DNA from: Glaciecola sp965660815
GTDB lineage: Bacteria > Pseudomonadota > Gammaproteobacteria > Enterobacterales > Alteromonadaceae
Direction: 5' to 3'
Length of the DNA stretch: 64,000 nt
NCBI GenBank assembly: GCA_965660815.1
Contig: CBFIBG010000089.1
Location: 191,433-255,432 of the forward strand
The position numbers were made by a program, and so were the translations under genes. A model generated the notes under the pieces. It was given only the letters and a program-made list of their open reading frames with translations, was not told the DNA's origin and did no database searches. This document shows positions 27,148 to 36,667 of this stretch, in pieces (the first letter of the stretch is position 1; each line of letters begins with the position of its first letter).

Positions 27148-28052
27148 TGTCGCCTGCCAATTAACTGTTGGTTTAGTGCCAAATGCGTGCTTATTTTAGT
27201 TTTGAAAAACGTCTTAATTGTCTTTGTTTCTAGAAACGCATTGTGAATGGATTGACTGCTATCTAGTAATCGTTCATGAGTGTCGTTACCATCGGTAAAC
27301 ATCAATGAAATATTCTGTCTAGACTTATCTCTGTGACTGGATTCTATTGGATCGGTAATTTGATAAAGCAACAACTGTCCGCGTTCATCTAACTGGTGAC
27401 ACAATTCAACTGTACTTTGTGACCAATTAATGAAGTCGCTTATCAACATAATAACACTGCCTGATTGCATATTTTTTGAGAGCAGGTGCAGACCATTAAC
27501 AAGTGTTTGAGCATCTTCGTCACAAGGGTTCTTGTGGTTGGGCTCACAAGCATTGGCGATGGTGTGTAAACATTTATAAAAGTGACGCTGCGAATTTGAA
27601 GGAGGTTGAAAATCGATTTTATCCAATGTAGATGTAACTAGTCCAATGGGTTCGTTGTGAAGTTGAATTTGCCACATTAAAGTCGCTGCCAGTTTTGTTG
27701 CAATGACCGACTTTAATTGCCTTTTAGAGGCAAAAAACATACTTGGAGAATAATCTAAATATAAGTAAAAAGGCTGAGATTTATCTTCGTTATATTGTCG
27801 TGTGTGGGGTCGCCCTAATCTAGCGGTTACTCGCCAATCGATTAAGCGAACATCATCGCCTTTTTCATACTGTCGTAAGTCAGTAAAGGTCATCCCCCTT
27901 CCCTTAAGCCGCGTTTGCTTATCGCCCTGTTGGGTGGATGAAGGTGAGTTTTGCAATGGAAAGTGAAGCTGCTTTGCTAACGACTGATAATGCAATAAGT
28001 CATTCACACTGACACTTATCCCTTGGTTTGATGGCTCACTAAATGCGGTCAT
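27144..28052 (-). CDS. DUF58 domain protein of the Bat operon
   Basis: A 302-residue cytosolic protein. The DUF58 signature is clear: GRGMTFTDLRQYEKGDDVRLIDWRVTARLGRPHTR, here cited by its pieces GRGMTF, YEKGDDVR and IDWRVTARLG near residues 50-85, then a VWA-like core with YLDYSPSMFF (a DxSxS-type motif) near 105. It is encoded between the MoxR ATPase and DUF4381 genes with 4-base overlaps on both sides. Confidence 0.93.
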   Translation of the reverse strand: MTAFSEPSNQGISVSVNDLLHYQSLAKQLHFPLQNSPSSTQQGDKQTRLKGRGMTFTDLRQYEKGDDVRLIDWRVTARLGRPHTRQYNEDKSQPFYLYLDYSPSMFFASKRQLKSVIATKLAATLMWQIQLHNEPIGLVTSTLDKIDFQPPSNSQRHFYKCLHTIANACEPNHKNPCDEDAQTLVNGLHLLSKNMQSGSVIMLISDFINWSQSTVELCHQLDERGQLLLYQITDPIESSHRDKSRQNISLMFTDGNDTHERLLDSSQSIHNAFLETKTIKTFFKTKISTHLALNQQLIGRRQ

Positions 28053-29020
28053 GGCAATGGCACAGAATCAAGGATGGCGTCTAGAATATGATCACTAGAA
28101 ACGCTATTGGCATCGGCCTGATAACTTAACAGCAAGCGATGACGTAATATATTGTGAAAAACGAAATGCACATTGTCAGGGGCGACAAAGTCTCTACCCA
28201 TTAAGTAAGCATGAGCTTGGGCGCATCGTTCAAGCGCTAGGGTAGCTCGGGGCGAACCACCGGCTCGCAAGTATTCAGACATTGCTGGGACATACTCGCC
28301 TATTGTTCTAGTGGCTTGTATTAGATGCAGTATATAATCTTCTAAAGCTTCACTTACATGAATTTGTGCTACCTGTTTTTTTGTGGCAAGAATATCATCA
28401 ATGGATAAACTAAACGAAGGCTTTGTATTCGCTTTTATTATCTCGTCTCTTGCCATCCTTAGAACGCTTCGCTCAGCATCAATGCTTGGGTAGTCGACCT
28501 TTATGTGCATCATAAAACGGTCGAGTTGAGCTTCTGGCAATGGATATGTGCCCTCGTGCTCAAATGGGTTTTGGGTCGCTAAAACCATAAAAAACTCAGG
28601 CAACGCATAGCTTTGCTTTCCCACGCTGATTTGCCCTTCCGCCATCGCTTCTAAAAGCGCAGACTGGACTTTTGCCGGGGCTCGATTAATCTCATCGGCC
28701 AATATTAAATGATTAAACAATGGCCCTGATTGAAACTGAAATTCACTGGTTTCCGGTAAAAATATGTCAGAGCCAGTAAGGTCGGCAGGAAGTAAGTCTG
28801 GGGTGAATTGTATTCGTTGGAAGTTACCGTGAATGCCTTTCGCCATCATACTAACCGCACGTGTTTTTGCGATACCTGGTGGCCCCTCTAGCAAAGCATG
28901 ACCACCAGCAAGCATAGTAATGAGCATGTTTTCAATTAATGTAGATTGCCCCACCACTTGTTGGTTGAGGTATGTCAGCAGAGATTCGATTTGAGAATTT
29001 GGCAATACTTTGTCCTCCAC
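28049..29020 (-). CDS. MoxR family AAA+ ATPase
   Basis: A 323-residue chaperone-like ATPase. Walker A GPPGIAKT is near residue 46, Walker B LILADEINRAP near 107, sensor 1 region ATQNPFEHEGTYPLPEAQLDRF near 150 (cited as ATQNPFE), and sensor 2 SPRATLAL near 270. It heads the Bat operon and likely remodels or activates the VWA partners. Two starts are possible: GTG at 29020, or TTG at 29005, which has a GGAGG sequence 8 bases upstream and may be the true one. Confidence 0.95.
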   Translation of the reverse strand: MEDKVLPNSQIESLLTYLNQQVVGQSTLIENMLITMLAGGHALLEGPPGIAKTRAVSMMAKGIHGNFQRIQFTPDLLPADLTGSDIFLPETSEFQFQSGPLFNHLILADEINRAPAKVQSALLEAMAEGQISVGKQSYALPEFFMVLATQNPFEHEGTYPLPEAQLDRFMMHIKVDYPSIDAERSVLRMARDEIIKANTKPSFSLSIDDILATKKQVAQIHVSEALEDYILHLIQATRTIGEYVPAMSEYLRAGGSPRATLALERCAQAHAYLMGRDFVAPDNVHFVFHNILRHRLLLSYQADANSVSSDHILDAILDSVPLP

Positions 29021-29468
29021 ATTGCCTGCTCAACCATATTAAAAGCAAGGTAAGTTGTTTGCAACACGATATGTTCTTGTCGTTACGCGATTAATTTTGA
29101 CCATTAAGCATCACTTCCTGTCAGAAAGCTCGTCGCAGTGAATTCCAAGGTAAGAATTGATTCTATCAACTGGTTTTACTCAGTAAAATTAGCTAGAAAG
29201 CCACTTTCTTACAATCAAAATTTTGATTGTTAAAAGTAACTTTTAATTCTTAGCGGTTGCTATTCACAATTTTAATTGTTTTTCTCTAGCGGTTGATGTG
29301 TTAGCTCAACCTTTAATTAGTTGCAATAAATTGCTTTGGATCTATGCTTTTTTAAGAGAGATAAAATAAATAGCACTATTTTCTTTCTGCGTTCTTGCAA
29401 TAGGCGCCAAGTTTATTGTGGTTCTGCGTCCTTGCAGGGGTAGTTTTAAAAATATAGGAGTATCTATA
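29021..29468. other. Intergenic stretch with A/T-rich palindromes
   Basis: About 450 bases between the divergent Bat operon and a small plus-strand gene. It includes the 20-bp palindrome described separately, a second near-palindrome ACAATTTTAATTGT at about 29275, and the word TAGCGGTTG repeated at about 29260 and 29289. No gene is supported. Confidence 0.5.
29211..29230. promoter_or_regulatory. Perfect 20-bp palindrome
   Basis: ACAATCAAAATTTTGATTGT reads the same on both strands. It lies about 190 bases before the MoxR start and 240 bases before the small gene at 29469, so it could serve either promoter as an operator. The regulator is unknown. Confidence 0.5.
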
Positions 29469-29669
29469 ATGAATAAAACACTTACAGCAACTTATTCCGA
29501 TAAAATGACACTGACAAACGTAATTGATGACTTGGTAAATAAAAACATGCCAAGAGAAAATCTCTTTGCTGATGAAGACAAGTTAAAGGTCAAAGTAATT
29601 TTACCAGAAACGGTCGAGCCCGAGATTAAAGAAATTCTCAATCGACATAAACCGATTGAATTGCATTAA
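29469..29669 (+). CDS. Small conserved-looking protein, 66 residues
   Basis: A short cytosolic protein with alternating strand and helix pattern: a first strand (KTLTATYSD), a helix (LTNVIDDLVNK), a strand after LFADEDKL (KVKVILPE) and a helix (EPEIKEILNRH). This resembles a compact ferredoxin-like fold, but I do not recognise a named family. The ATG at 29469 has AGGAG 8 bases upstream and is preferred over an earlier in-frame codon. It is monocistronic, with a strong terminator 60 bases downstream, so it is probably well expressed. Confidence 0.75.
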   Translation: MNKTLTATYSDKMTLTNVIDDLVNKNMPRENLFADEDKLKVKVILPETVEPEIKEILNRHKPIELH

Positions 29670-29731
29670 AGTTTAAGTTCAATCAAATAGATACATAAGC
29701 TCTAAGTTAAATGTGCAATTTATAACTTAGA

Positions 29732-29757
29732 AAAACACGGCAGCAATGCCGTGTTTT
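29732..29757 (+). terminator. Strong intrinsic terminator
   Basis: A perfect 11-bp stem, AAAACACGGCA with TGCCGTGTTTT, around a GCAA tetraloop, beginning with A-rich and ending with T-rich bases. It follows the 66-residue gene and could work in both directions. Confidence 0.88.
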
Positions 29758-29903
29758 GTTGTCTGACCCAATAAATTATTGAGATTGACAGCACGACAAG
29801 CTAATTACTTCTAATCGACCTAGTACAAGTAACATTGAGTATGACGCAATGTAAGCTTTTGTTAGTTTACCTAATTAGGCAAAACGTGATCGTTAAAAAA
29901 TAA

Positions 29904-30542
29904 ATGGCGAAACAGCAACGTATTGATATACAGACCTTAAGCACGCTCGCTCGGGCTTGCACTTTATGTGCTGACAAATTGCCATTAGGTCCAAAGCCAA
30001 TTATCCAAACGCATGCTCAATCTAAAATTCTTATTGTAAGCCAAGCACCCGGCAGTATTGCTCATCATTCAGGCATTCCTTTTATGGACAAAAGCGGGGA
30101 GCGTTTGCGTAATTGGATGGGGATATCTGAACGAGATTTTTACGACTCCAAAAATGTAGCGATTGTCCCCATGGGCTTTTGCTATCCCGGTAAAGCTAAA
30201 TCAGGCGATGTACCGCCGCCTAAAGAATGTGCACAAACTTGGCAAGATGTTTTTGAAAGAAACCTATCGCAAGTGAAATTAAGACTCCTAATTGGCTTGC
30301 ATTCACAGCGTTGGCATTTGGGCAATAACAATAAAAAAACGCTTACTGACACTGTGCAGAGTTGGCAAGAATACATTAGTCATTGGCAGGCTGATGAAAA
30401 TACCAAACAAACTTCTACTGTACCAACCTTTCCTTTACCTCATCCTAGCCCAAGAAATAATATTTGGCTGGCTAAAAATCCTTGGTTTGAAAGGGATGTG
30501 GTGAATGCGTTGCGCGAGGCAGTCAGGAACGTTTTACAATAA
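29904..30542 (+). CDS. Uracil-DNA glycosylase family protein
   Basis: A 212-residue protein of the uracil-DNA glycosylase superfamily. The core strand ILIVSQAPGSIAHHSGIPFMD near residue 48 (cited as VSQAPG and GIPFMDKSGERLRNWM) corresponds to the active-site loop, and PLPHPSPRN near 178 to the leucine/DNA-intercalation loop. ACTLCAD near the N-terminus gives one CxxC pair; the other Cys residues of an iron-sulfur family-4 enzyme are not evident. It probably acts in base excision repair or is a relative with changed specificity. It is a single gene. Confidence 0.8.
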   Translation: MAKQQRIDIQTLSTLARACTLCADKLPLGPKPIIQTHAQSKILIVSQAPGSIAHHSGIPFMDKSGERLRNWMGISERDFYDSKNVAIVPMGFCYPGKAKSGDVPPPKECAQTWQDVFERNLSQVKLRLLIGLHSQRWHLGNNNKKTLTDTVQSWQEYISHWQADENTKQTSTVPTFPLPHPSPRNNIWLAKNPWFERDVVNALREAVRNVLQ

Positions 30543-30837
30543 ATATGACACTTCGTCAGTCCACAAAAATATATTTTTGGCAGGCTATTTTAGTTGAACC
30601 AGCAGACGATCATTGAATGGATTTAGCTTTTGCCGCAAAGCTGATGTCATTAGCAGTGATGATCTTAGGGATAAAGATTGAATTATTTGACGTAACAAAG
30701 GTCAATTTTTAAACATTAAAGCACACTTGTGTTTCTTGATGAAATAAACCAAACTCTTTTTATGTATTAGCGTTGAAAGTATTTACCAAAGGCGCTGATC
30801 CTTATACTACTAAAACAATAAAATATAAGAGACTGTT

Positions 30838-32919
30838 ATGAAAATTACACCTAGTTGTTTACTGCTGGTTACAGCTGTTACTCTGTCTGCTTGCAGCAAA
30901 CCTACCGATACCAAGGTCACATCGTCTGGCGAAGCCGATAACGCACAGATGCAGTCTGAAGTCGAGCTCATCCCAAGAGAGTTGATTTTTGGTAACCCTA
31001 CCTATACCAGTGTGCAGATAAGCCCTACTGGCTCCATGATTAGTTATCTAGCGCCTGTAGATGGCGTCATGAACATTTGGGTTGCACCCGTTGATAATAT
31101 TGATTCTGCCGAACCTATCACTCAAGACACAGGACGCGGAATACGCAGCTATGGTTGGGTCGCAGGTATGGATCAATTGGTGTATGTTCAGGATAAAGGT
31201 GGTGATGAAAACTTTTTGCTGTACGGCGTCGATCCACAAACCTCCGAAGAAACCCTCTATACCCCATTTGAAAATACTCGAGTAAGGTTTATCGCAAGTG
31301 ATGAGGATATCCCCGGCAAACAAATAATCGGCATTAATAATAGAGATCCGAGATGGCACGATGTATACGAATTGGATATCGAAACCGGCGAACTAACCAT
31401 GTTGTTTGAGAATACCGAAAACTTTGGGGGATTCAACTTCGATAATAACTTGGAGCTAAGGTTTGGCTATAAATCGACGAATGCTGGCGGCGCTGAATAT
31501 TTCAAAAAAACCGACGACGGTTGGGAAATGTTCATGGAAGTATCTCCTGAAGATTTATACACCACAGGTCTATCTGGATTCAGTGAAGATAATGAAACTC
31601 TCTATTTAATGAAAAGCGACAACAGAGATACCAGCGCTCTATTTGCGATGGACATGGCAACAGGCGAGGAAACTCTCATCGCACAAAGCGAGGTTGCCGA
31701 TGTTGGCGGCACATGGCGAGATGCTGATACGGGTGTTCCGTACGTATATACGGTGAATTACGACAAAAATCGATATTACGCACTGGACGACAAAGGCAGT
31801 CAAATTTTAGAGCAACTGGATAATCAGTTTACTGGGGAAGTGTCTAAAACCTCTAGCACAGCGGATGATTCTAAATGGATAGTGCTTGAATCGCAGTCAA
31901 ATAAAGTCGCCACCTACTATATTTGGGATAAAGAAAGTAACGAGTTTACTGAGCTATTCTCAGTAAGACCTGAGTTAGAAGACAAAACTCTGGCAGTCAT
32001 GAAGCCTGAGTTCATTGAAACAAGAGACGGGCTTACCATGGTGTCGTACCTGACGCTTCCGCCTAATTCGGATACCGATGGTGATGGTCGTCCCGAAAAG
32101 CCATTGCCCCTTGTATTAAATGTGCATGGTGGTCCATGGGCTCGAGATTCCTATGGATATCGCTCTTCTGCGCAGTGGTTAGCCAATAGAGGCTATGCCG
32201 TCTTACAAGTAAACTTCAGAGGGTCTACTGGGTTTGGTAAATCTTTTGTCAACGCGGGCAACCTGCAATGGGGTCTCACAATGCATGACGACTTAATTGA
32301 TGCCGTAGATTGGGCAATCGATGAAAATGTTACAACCAGCGACAAAGTTGCCATAATGGGCGGTTCCTACGGTGGATATGCAACCCTTGCTGGTTTAACT
32401 TTTACGCCTGACAAATTCGCTTGCGGAGTAGACATTGTTGGCCCATCAAATCTTGTGACATTGCTTGAATCAATTCCTCCATATTGGGAGAGCTTCCGCA
32501 GAGTATTAGAGCTACGAGTGGGCGATCCAAACACAGAGGAAGGGCTCGCGATACTCAAAGCAGCGTCTCCTTTGAACAAAGTGGACATGATTAAAAAGCC
32601 ATTGTTAATTGGCCAAGGAGCCAACGACCCAAGAGTTAAGCAGGCGGAGTCGGATCAAATAGTAAATGCCATGCAAGAAAAGAATATTCCAGTCACTTAT
32701 GCGTTGTTTCCAGATGAAGGCCATGGCTTTGCTAGACCGGAAAATAGGTTAGCGTTCTTTGGCGTAGCGGAAGGATTTTTGGCAACCTGTTTAGGCGGAA
32801 GAGCAGAGCCTTTAGGCGATGATTTAGATGGTTCAAGTCTTACTGTTCCAGTGGGTGCCGATTACATAGACGGACTGTCTGAAGCGATGGCAAATTTTGA
32901 AGCGCAAGAGCGCGGTTGA
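30838..32919 (+). CDS. S9 family prolyl oligopeptidase-type lipoprotein peptidase
   Basis: A 693-residue serine peptidase. The N-terminus is a lipoprotein signal with lipobox LSAC near residue 19, so it is probably anchored in the envelope. A beta-propeller-like region covers about 45-390 and an alpha/beta hydrolase domain the rest. The triad is Ser in GGSYGG near 507, Asp in GANDPRV near 594, and His in DEGHGF near 629. A calcium-like acidic stretch NSDTDGDGRPEKP sits at the start of the hydrolase domain. It would degrade oligopeptides in the periplasm. A single gene with its own promoter region. Confidence 0.93.
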   Translation: MKITPSCLLLVTAVTLSACSKPTDTKVTSSGEADNAQMQSEVELIPRELIFGNPTYTSVQISPTGSMISYLAPVDGVMNIWVAPVDNIDSAEPITQDTGRGIRSYGWVAGMDQLVYVQDKGGDENFLLYGVDPQTSEETLYTPFENTRVRFIASDEDIPGKQIIGINNRDPRWHDVYELDIETGELTMLFENTENFGGFNFDNNLELRFGYKSTNAGGAEYFKKTDDGWEMFMEVSPEDLYTTGLSGFSEDNETLYLMKSDNRDTSALFAMDMATGEETLIAQSEVADVGGTWRDADTGVPYVYTVNYDKNRYYALDDKGSQILEQLDNQFTGEVSKTSSTADDSKWIVLESQSNKVATYYIWDKESNEFTELFSVRPELEDKTLAVMKPEFIETRDGLTMVSYLTLPPNSDTDGDGRPEKPLPLVLNVHGGPWARDSYGYRSSAQWLANRGYAVLQVNFRGSTGFGKSFVNAGNLQWGLTMHDDLIDAVDWAIDENVTTSDKVAIMGGSYGGYATLAGLTFTPDKFACGVDIVGPSNLVTLLESIPPYWESFRRVLELRVGDPNTEEGLAILKAASPLNKVDMIKKPLLIGQGANDPRVKQAESDQIVNAMQEKNIPVTYALFPDEGHGFARPENRLAFFGVAEGFLATCLGGRAEPLGDDLDGSSLTVPVGADYIDGLSEAMANFEAQERG

Positions 32920-32973
32920 TAAGTGCCACTAAATCGTTTTAAATAATCGAAGGCGTTGTAGCGAAGTGTTCCC

Positions 32974-33828
32974 TTAGTCGCGCAGCGTCTTTATTTCATA
33001 GAGCATAATTCCATCGAAGCGGGCACTTTCACCCGGGAAAAAATAAGAAAGAAAATCTTCAATTACGGTTTTTTCGGCAACCTGTCCTGCGTGAAGAAGG
33101 TACTTTCTGTCCATGATCATGCCTTCATGTGCCATGACAACGCCCATTTTGAAATAGGATTCTTTTACAAAGGCGACGCCCAACATATCTGGCAAACTCG
33201 ATAGTAAATCTGGTGTGACAGCGCTCGCTGGTATATAGTGAATTGTAACGTTTTTCGACCAACCCAAATCCAAAAACTCACTGCCGTCTTGTTTTTTATT
33301 CAAAGCCAATTCAACACTCTTAAGCGTCGATTCTTCAACATATTGGTGGCTCACGTTTGGCGTTAACTTATGATGCAACAATCTATCGGAAGTGTAATGC
33401 CATCTTTTGTTGAATGCAGGAACGGCTTCACCCTGTTCGTTTGGTTTATAGTGTATTTGTATAAGAGTTTGTTTGGTCTCTTTCCACGTTTTACTCTCAG
33501 CCAGAGACATAGTGGTTAATATATGGCTCGTGCAATCTGACACATCTAACCTAAAGATGGGATCAAGATCGGGCGCTTGTTCCTCCCCTAAATTAAATAT
33601 CTTATAGGGTGTGCCTAAGCGCCAATAAGATAAAGCTTTCAGTCTATCGTTATAACTGGGAAATTTTTCATGGAACTTAGGTAAAATTGTATTTAACTCG
33701 TGCTCATCAAGCATCCATGGCTTAGGTAAGCCTTCTAGCCAATCTGACAGCTCTGGTTCGATTTTCGTAGTTGAAAATGCGTAGTTGGCACTTGCGCAAA
33801 GTAATAAAAAGAAAAAAATTCTAGTCAT
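32974..33828 (-). CDS. Exported DUF1460-like (NlpC/P60-superfamily) protein
   Basis: A 284-residue protein with a signal peptide (about 1-18, ending YAFST). The segment DVSDCTSHILTTMSLA near residue 96 matches the nucleophile-Cys helix of DUF1460 proteins, and the FNKRWHYTSDRL segment near 138 and the LLHAG near 246 correspond to the following conserved region and the catalytic His. DUF1460 members are predicted N-acetylmuramoyl-L-alanine amidase-like or papain-like enzymes of the cell envelope. The call rests on motif order; overall similarity looks distant. It is convergent with the S9 lipoprotein gene. Confidence 0.65.
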   Translation of the reverse strand: MTRIFFFLLLCASANYAFSTTKIEPELSDWLEGLPKPWMLDEHELNTILPKFHEKFPSYNDRLKALSYWRLGTPYKIFNLGEEQAPDLDPIFRLDVSDCTSHILTTMSLAESKTWKETKQTLIQIHYKPNEQGEAVPAFNKRWHYTSDRLLHHKLTPNVSHQYVEESTLKSVELALNKKQDGSEFLDLGWSKNVTIHYIPASAVTPDLLSSLPDMLGVAFVKESYFKMGVVMAHEGMIMDRKYLLHAGQVAEKTVIEDFLSYFFPGESARFDGIMLYEIKTLRD

Positions 33829-34100
33829 CTTTTGTTATTCAATTTTAAATAGCAATGGCATAAAAGGATTCGTATTAGATTTAGATTAAAGCATGTTTTT
33901 CGTTAACGTCATACCATGATGCCATTCAATATAGTTCTTTTATTCCTCAGAAGTCCAAACCTAACCTTGTATTTTAAAAGTTGTGTCACATCAAGATATG
34001 AAATATAGTGAATTAGATGAAAGTGTTTCGAGTGCTGGCACAAAAACCTCACTCCTAGCCCGTTATTACATTATTCTCTTACCCAAAATAATAAAAATAT

Positions 34101-35732
34101 ATGTGTCATTTAAAAAAACTATTTCAGCACTTTTTTCTTTTCTTATGTTCGATTGTATTGATGGCGGGCTGCACCCCAGATAAAAGCCGAGTAGAGCAAG
34201 GCAACATAGACGGTGTGTTGCACATCGCTAATGCAACTGAGCCTGAAACCCTCGATCCACATATTTTTACTGGTGTGCCAGAAAACAACATTGCCATGTC
34301 TTTATTTGAGGGCTTAGTTACCGCACATCCTGAAACCCTTGAACCTATACCAGGTGTGGCAGAAAGCTGGGATATTTCTGAAGACGGAAAGGTGTATACG
34401 TTTTATATCCGAAGTAACGCGATGTGGTCTGACGGCACACCAATGACCGCTCACGATTATGTTTGGTCATGGGAAAGAGCGGTCTCTCCCATCATGGGCA
34501 ACGAATACGCGTATATGCTTTATGTCATTAAAAATGCAAGAGCCTTTGGGGTTGGTGAGATAGACGACTTTAGTCAAGTTGGCGTCAAAGCGCTCGATGA
34601 CAAAACCCTTCAAGTCGAACTTGAAAATCCAGCGCCATATTTTCTAAATTTGCTTAATCATCACTCGTTATATGCGGTGCCAAAACATGTGGTATTGGCT
34701 TATGGCAAAATGACCGACCGTTACACTCAGTGGGCTCGACCCGGCAATATGGTTGGTAATGGACCGTTTATTCTAAGCGAGTGGAAAATTTACCACGAAA
34801 TTAAAGTGAAAAAGAACCCCAACTATTGGGATGCTAAGACCGTCAGACTCAATGAAATTGTGTTTTATCCTGTTGAGAACTATTCAACTGAAGAAAGGAT
34901 GTTCAGAGCCGGTCAAGTGCATAAAACCTATGAAATCCCACTGGATAAAGTACCTTACTACCGAGACAACGAGCCAGAAAAGTTTTTCAATAATCCTTAC
35001 TTTGGCACTTATTACTACCAATTTAACGTTACTCGCCCGCCTTTCAACGACTTAAGAGTGCGACAAGCACTTGCTATGACAATTGATAGAGAAACCATTG
35101 CTCGCGATGTGATGAACGGAGTAGTCGACCCCAGTTACTCATTGGTGCCGCCTGGCGTGGGGGGCTATTACCCTCCAGAGTTAGTCGAATATAACCCAGA
35201 AAAAGCCAAACAATTGCTAGCCGAAGCTGGCTATCCCAATGGGGAAGGCTTTCCAAAAGTCGAGCTTTTATACAATACAAACGAATCCCACAGAAAAATT
35301 GCCGTTGCTATTCAGCAGATGTGGAATACCAAGCTCAACATCAGTATTGGCTTGGTGAATCAAGAATGGAAAGTTTATTTAGACAGTCGAAACCGCCTTG
35401 ACTATGATATCGCTCGCGCCGCATGGATTGGCGATTATGTCGACCCCATGAATTTCCTCGATTTAGGGTTATCGACCAATGGCAACAATCGCTCTGGTTA
35501 TAGCGTGCCTGAGTACGATGAGATGATCATCAACACCATTCCCCGCGCTAAAACCCCCGAACAGCGAAACAAACTGTTTTATGAAGCAGAAACAAAATTG
35601 ATGACCGACCTGCCCTTTGTTCCAATATACACATACAAAACCAAATATTTACTACACCCATCTGTTAAAAATTTGCATGTTAATTACATCAATTATTACT
35701 ACTATAAATACGTTTATTTGGAGGCAGAATAA
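34101..35732 (+). CDS. oppA: Oligopeptide ABC transporter substrate-binding lipoprotein (OppA family)
   Basis: A 543-residue extracytoplasmic binding protein. A lipoprotein signal ends at LMAGC near residue 23. The SBP_bac_5 hallmarks follow: EPETLDPHIFTG, SLFEGLVT, WDISEDGKVYTFYIR, and WSDGTPMTAHDYVWSWERA near 110 (cited in parts), plus VRQALAMTIDRE near 318. It delivers peptides to the OppB/OppC channel. Its stop and the oppB start share a base (TAATG), so translation is coupled. It heads the operon oppA-oppB-oppC-oppDF. Confidence 0.95.
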   Translation: MCHLKKLFQHFFLFLCSIVLMAGCTPDKSRVEQGNIDGVLHIANATEPETLDPHIFTGVPENNIAMSLFEGLVTAHPETLEPIPGVAESWDISEDGKVYTFYIRSNAMWSDGTPMTAHDYVWSWERAVSPIMGNEYAYMLYVIKNARAFGVGEIDDFSQVGVKALDDKTLQVELENPAPYFLNLLNHHSLYAVPKHVVLAYGKMTDRYTQWARPGNMVGNGPFILSEWKIYHEIKVKKNPNYWDAKTVRLNEIVFYPVENYSTEERMFRAGQVHKTYEIPLDKVPYYRDNEPEKFFNNPYFGTYYYQFNVTRPPFNDLRVRQALAMTIDRETIARDVMNGVVDPSYSLVPPGVGGYYPPELVEYNPEKAKQLLAEAGYPNGEGFPKVELLYNTNESHRKIAVAIQQMWNTKLNISIGLVNQEWKVYLDSRNRLDYDIARAAWIGDYVDPMNFLDLGLSTNGNNRSGYSVPEYDEMIINTIPRAKTPEQRNKLFYEAETKLMTDLPFVPIYTYKTKYLLHPSVKNLHVNYINYYYYKYVYLEAE

Positions 35733-36667
35733 TGGGTAAATTTATATTCTTTAGAGTCCTTCAAGCAATACCGGTCCTGCTTATAGTGGTCACGGTGACA
35801 TTCTTTTTAGTACGCTTTGCCCCGGGCGGTCCTTTTGACGATGAAAAGAGCGTAGCACCCGTTGTAAAAGCGGCGCTTGAGGCACAATACAATTTAGACC
35901 AGCCTTTAATTACGCAATACTTTTCTTATCTTGGGGATCTGTTACAGGGAGATTTGGGACCTACGTTTAAATACCCTGGTAGAAGTGTAAACGAGTTAAT
36001 CGCGACAGGTTTCCCAGTTACCGCAGAGCTTGGGTTATACGCTATATTGGTTGCGCTAGTTATAGGCGGGACCGCTGGGATCATCGCAGCATTAAAACCC
36101 AACTCAACGCAAGATTACGTATCCATGTCTGCGGCTATGATAGGCATATGCATGCCCACATTTTTATTGGGGCCTTTGTTAGTCTTAATTTTTGGAATAT
36201 GGCTTGAGTGGCTGCCCGTCTCTGGTTGGGGTGATCTTCCCGGAGATAAAATATTGCCAAGCGTCACATTAGGCGCCATGTACGCCGCTTATGTGGCCAG
36301 ATTGAGTCGCGGAGGAATGCTAGAGGTGTTGTCTCAAGACTATATCCGAACTGCTCGCGCCAAGGGTTTGCCCAATTATGTGGTGGTGCTCAAGCACGGG
36401 TTACGCGGAGGCATAATGCCCGTTGTCGCCTATTTAGGACCAGCATTTGCAGGTATTTTGTCTGGCTCATTCGTGATTGAGACCGTATTTCAAATTCACG
36501 GGCTCGGTCGGTTTTATGTACTTGCAGCATTTAATCGCGATTATACATTAATCTTAGGGTGTACTGTCTTTCTTGCAGGGTTAATTATTCTATTTAATTT
36601 ATTGTCAGATATTTTAGCGGCCTATTTAAATCCGCGGCTTAGAGCTGAGATTGGAGGCAAGAAATGA
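35732..36667 (+). CDS. oppB: Oligopeptide ABC transporter permease OppB
   Basis: A 311-residue inner-membrane protein with six membrane segments. It has the OppB/DppB plan: an N-terminal FFRVLQAIPVLLIVVTVTF-type segment (cited as RVLQAIPVLL), the RFAPGGPFDDE loop, and the EAA loop with YIRTARAKGLP near 207. It overlaps oppC by ATGA. Confidence 0.96.
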   Translation: MGKFIFFRVLQAIPVLLIVVTVTFFLVRFAPGGPFDDEKSVAPVVKAALEAQYNLDQPLITQYFSYLGDLLQGDLGPTFKYPGRSVNELIATGFPVTAELGLYAILVALVIGGTAGIIAALKPNSTQDYVSMSAAMIGICMPTFLLGPLLVLIFGIWLEWLPVSGWGDLPGDKILPSVTLGAMYAAYVARLSRGGMLEVLSQDYIRTARAKGLPNYVVVLKHGLRGGIMPVVAYLGPAFAGILSGSFVIETVFQIHGLGRFYVLAAFNRDYTLILGCTVFLAGLIILFNLLSDILAAYLNPRLRAEIGGKK

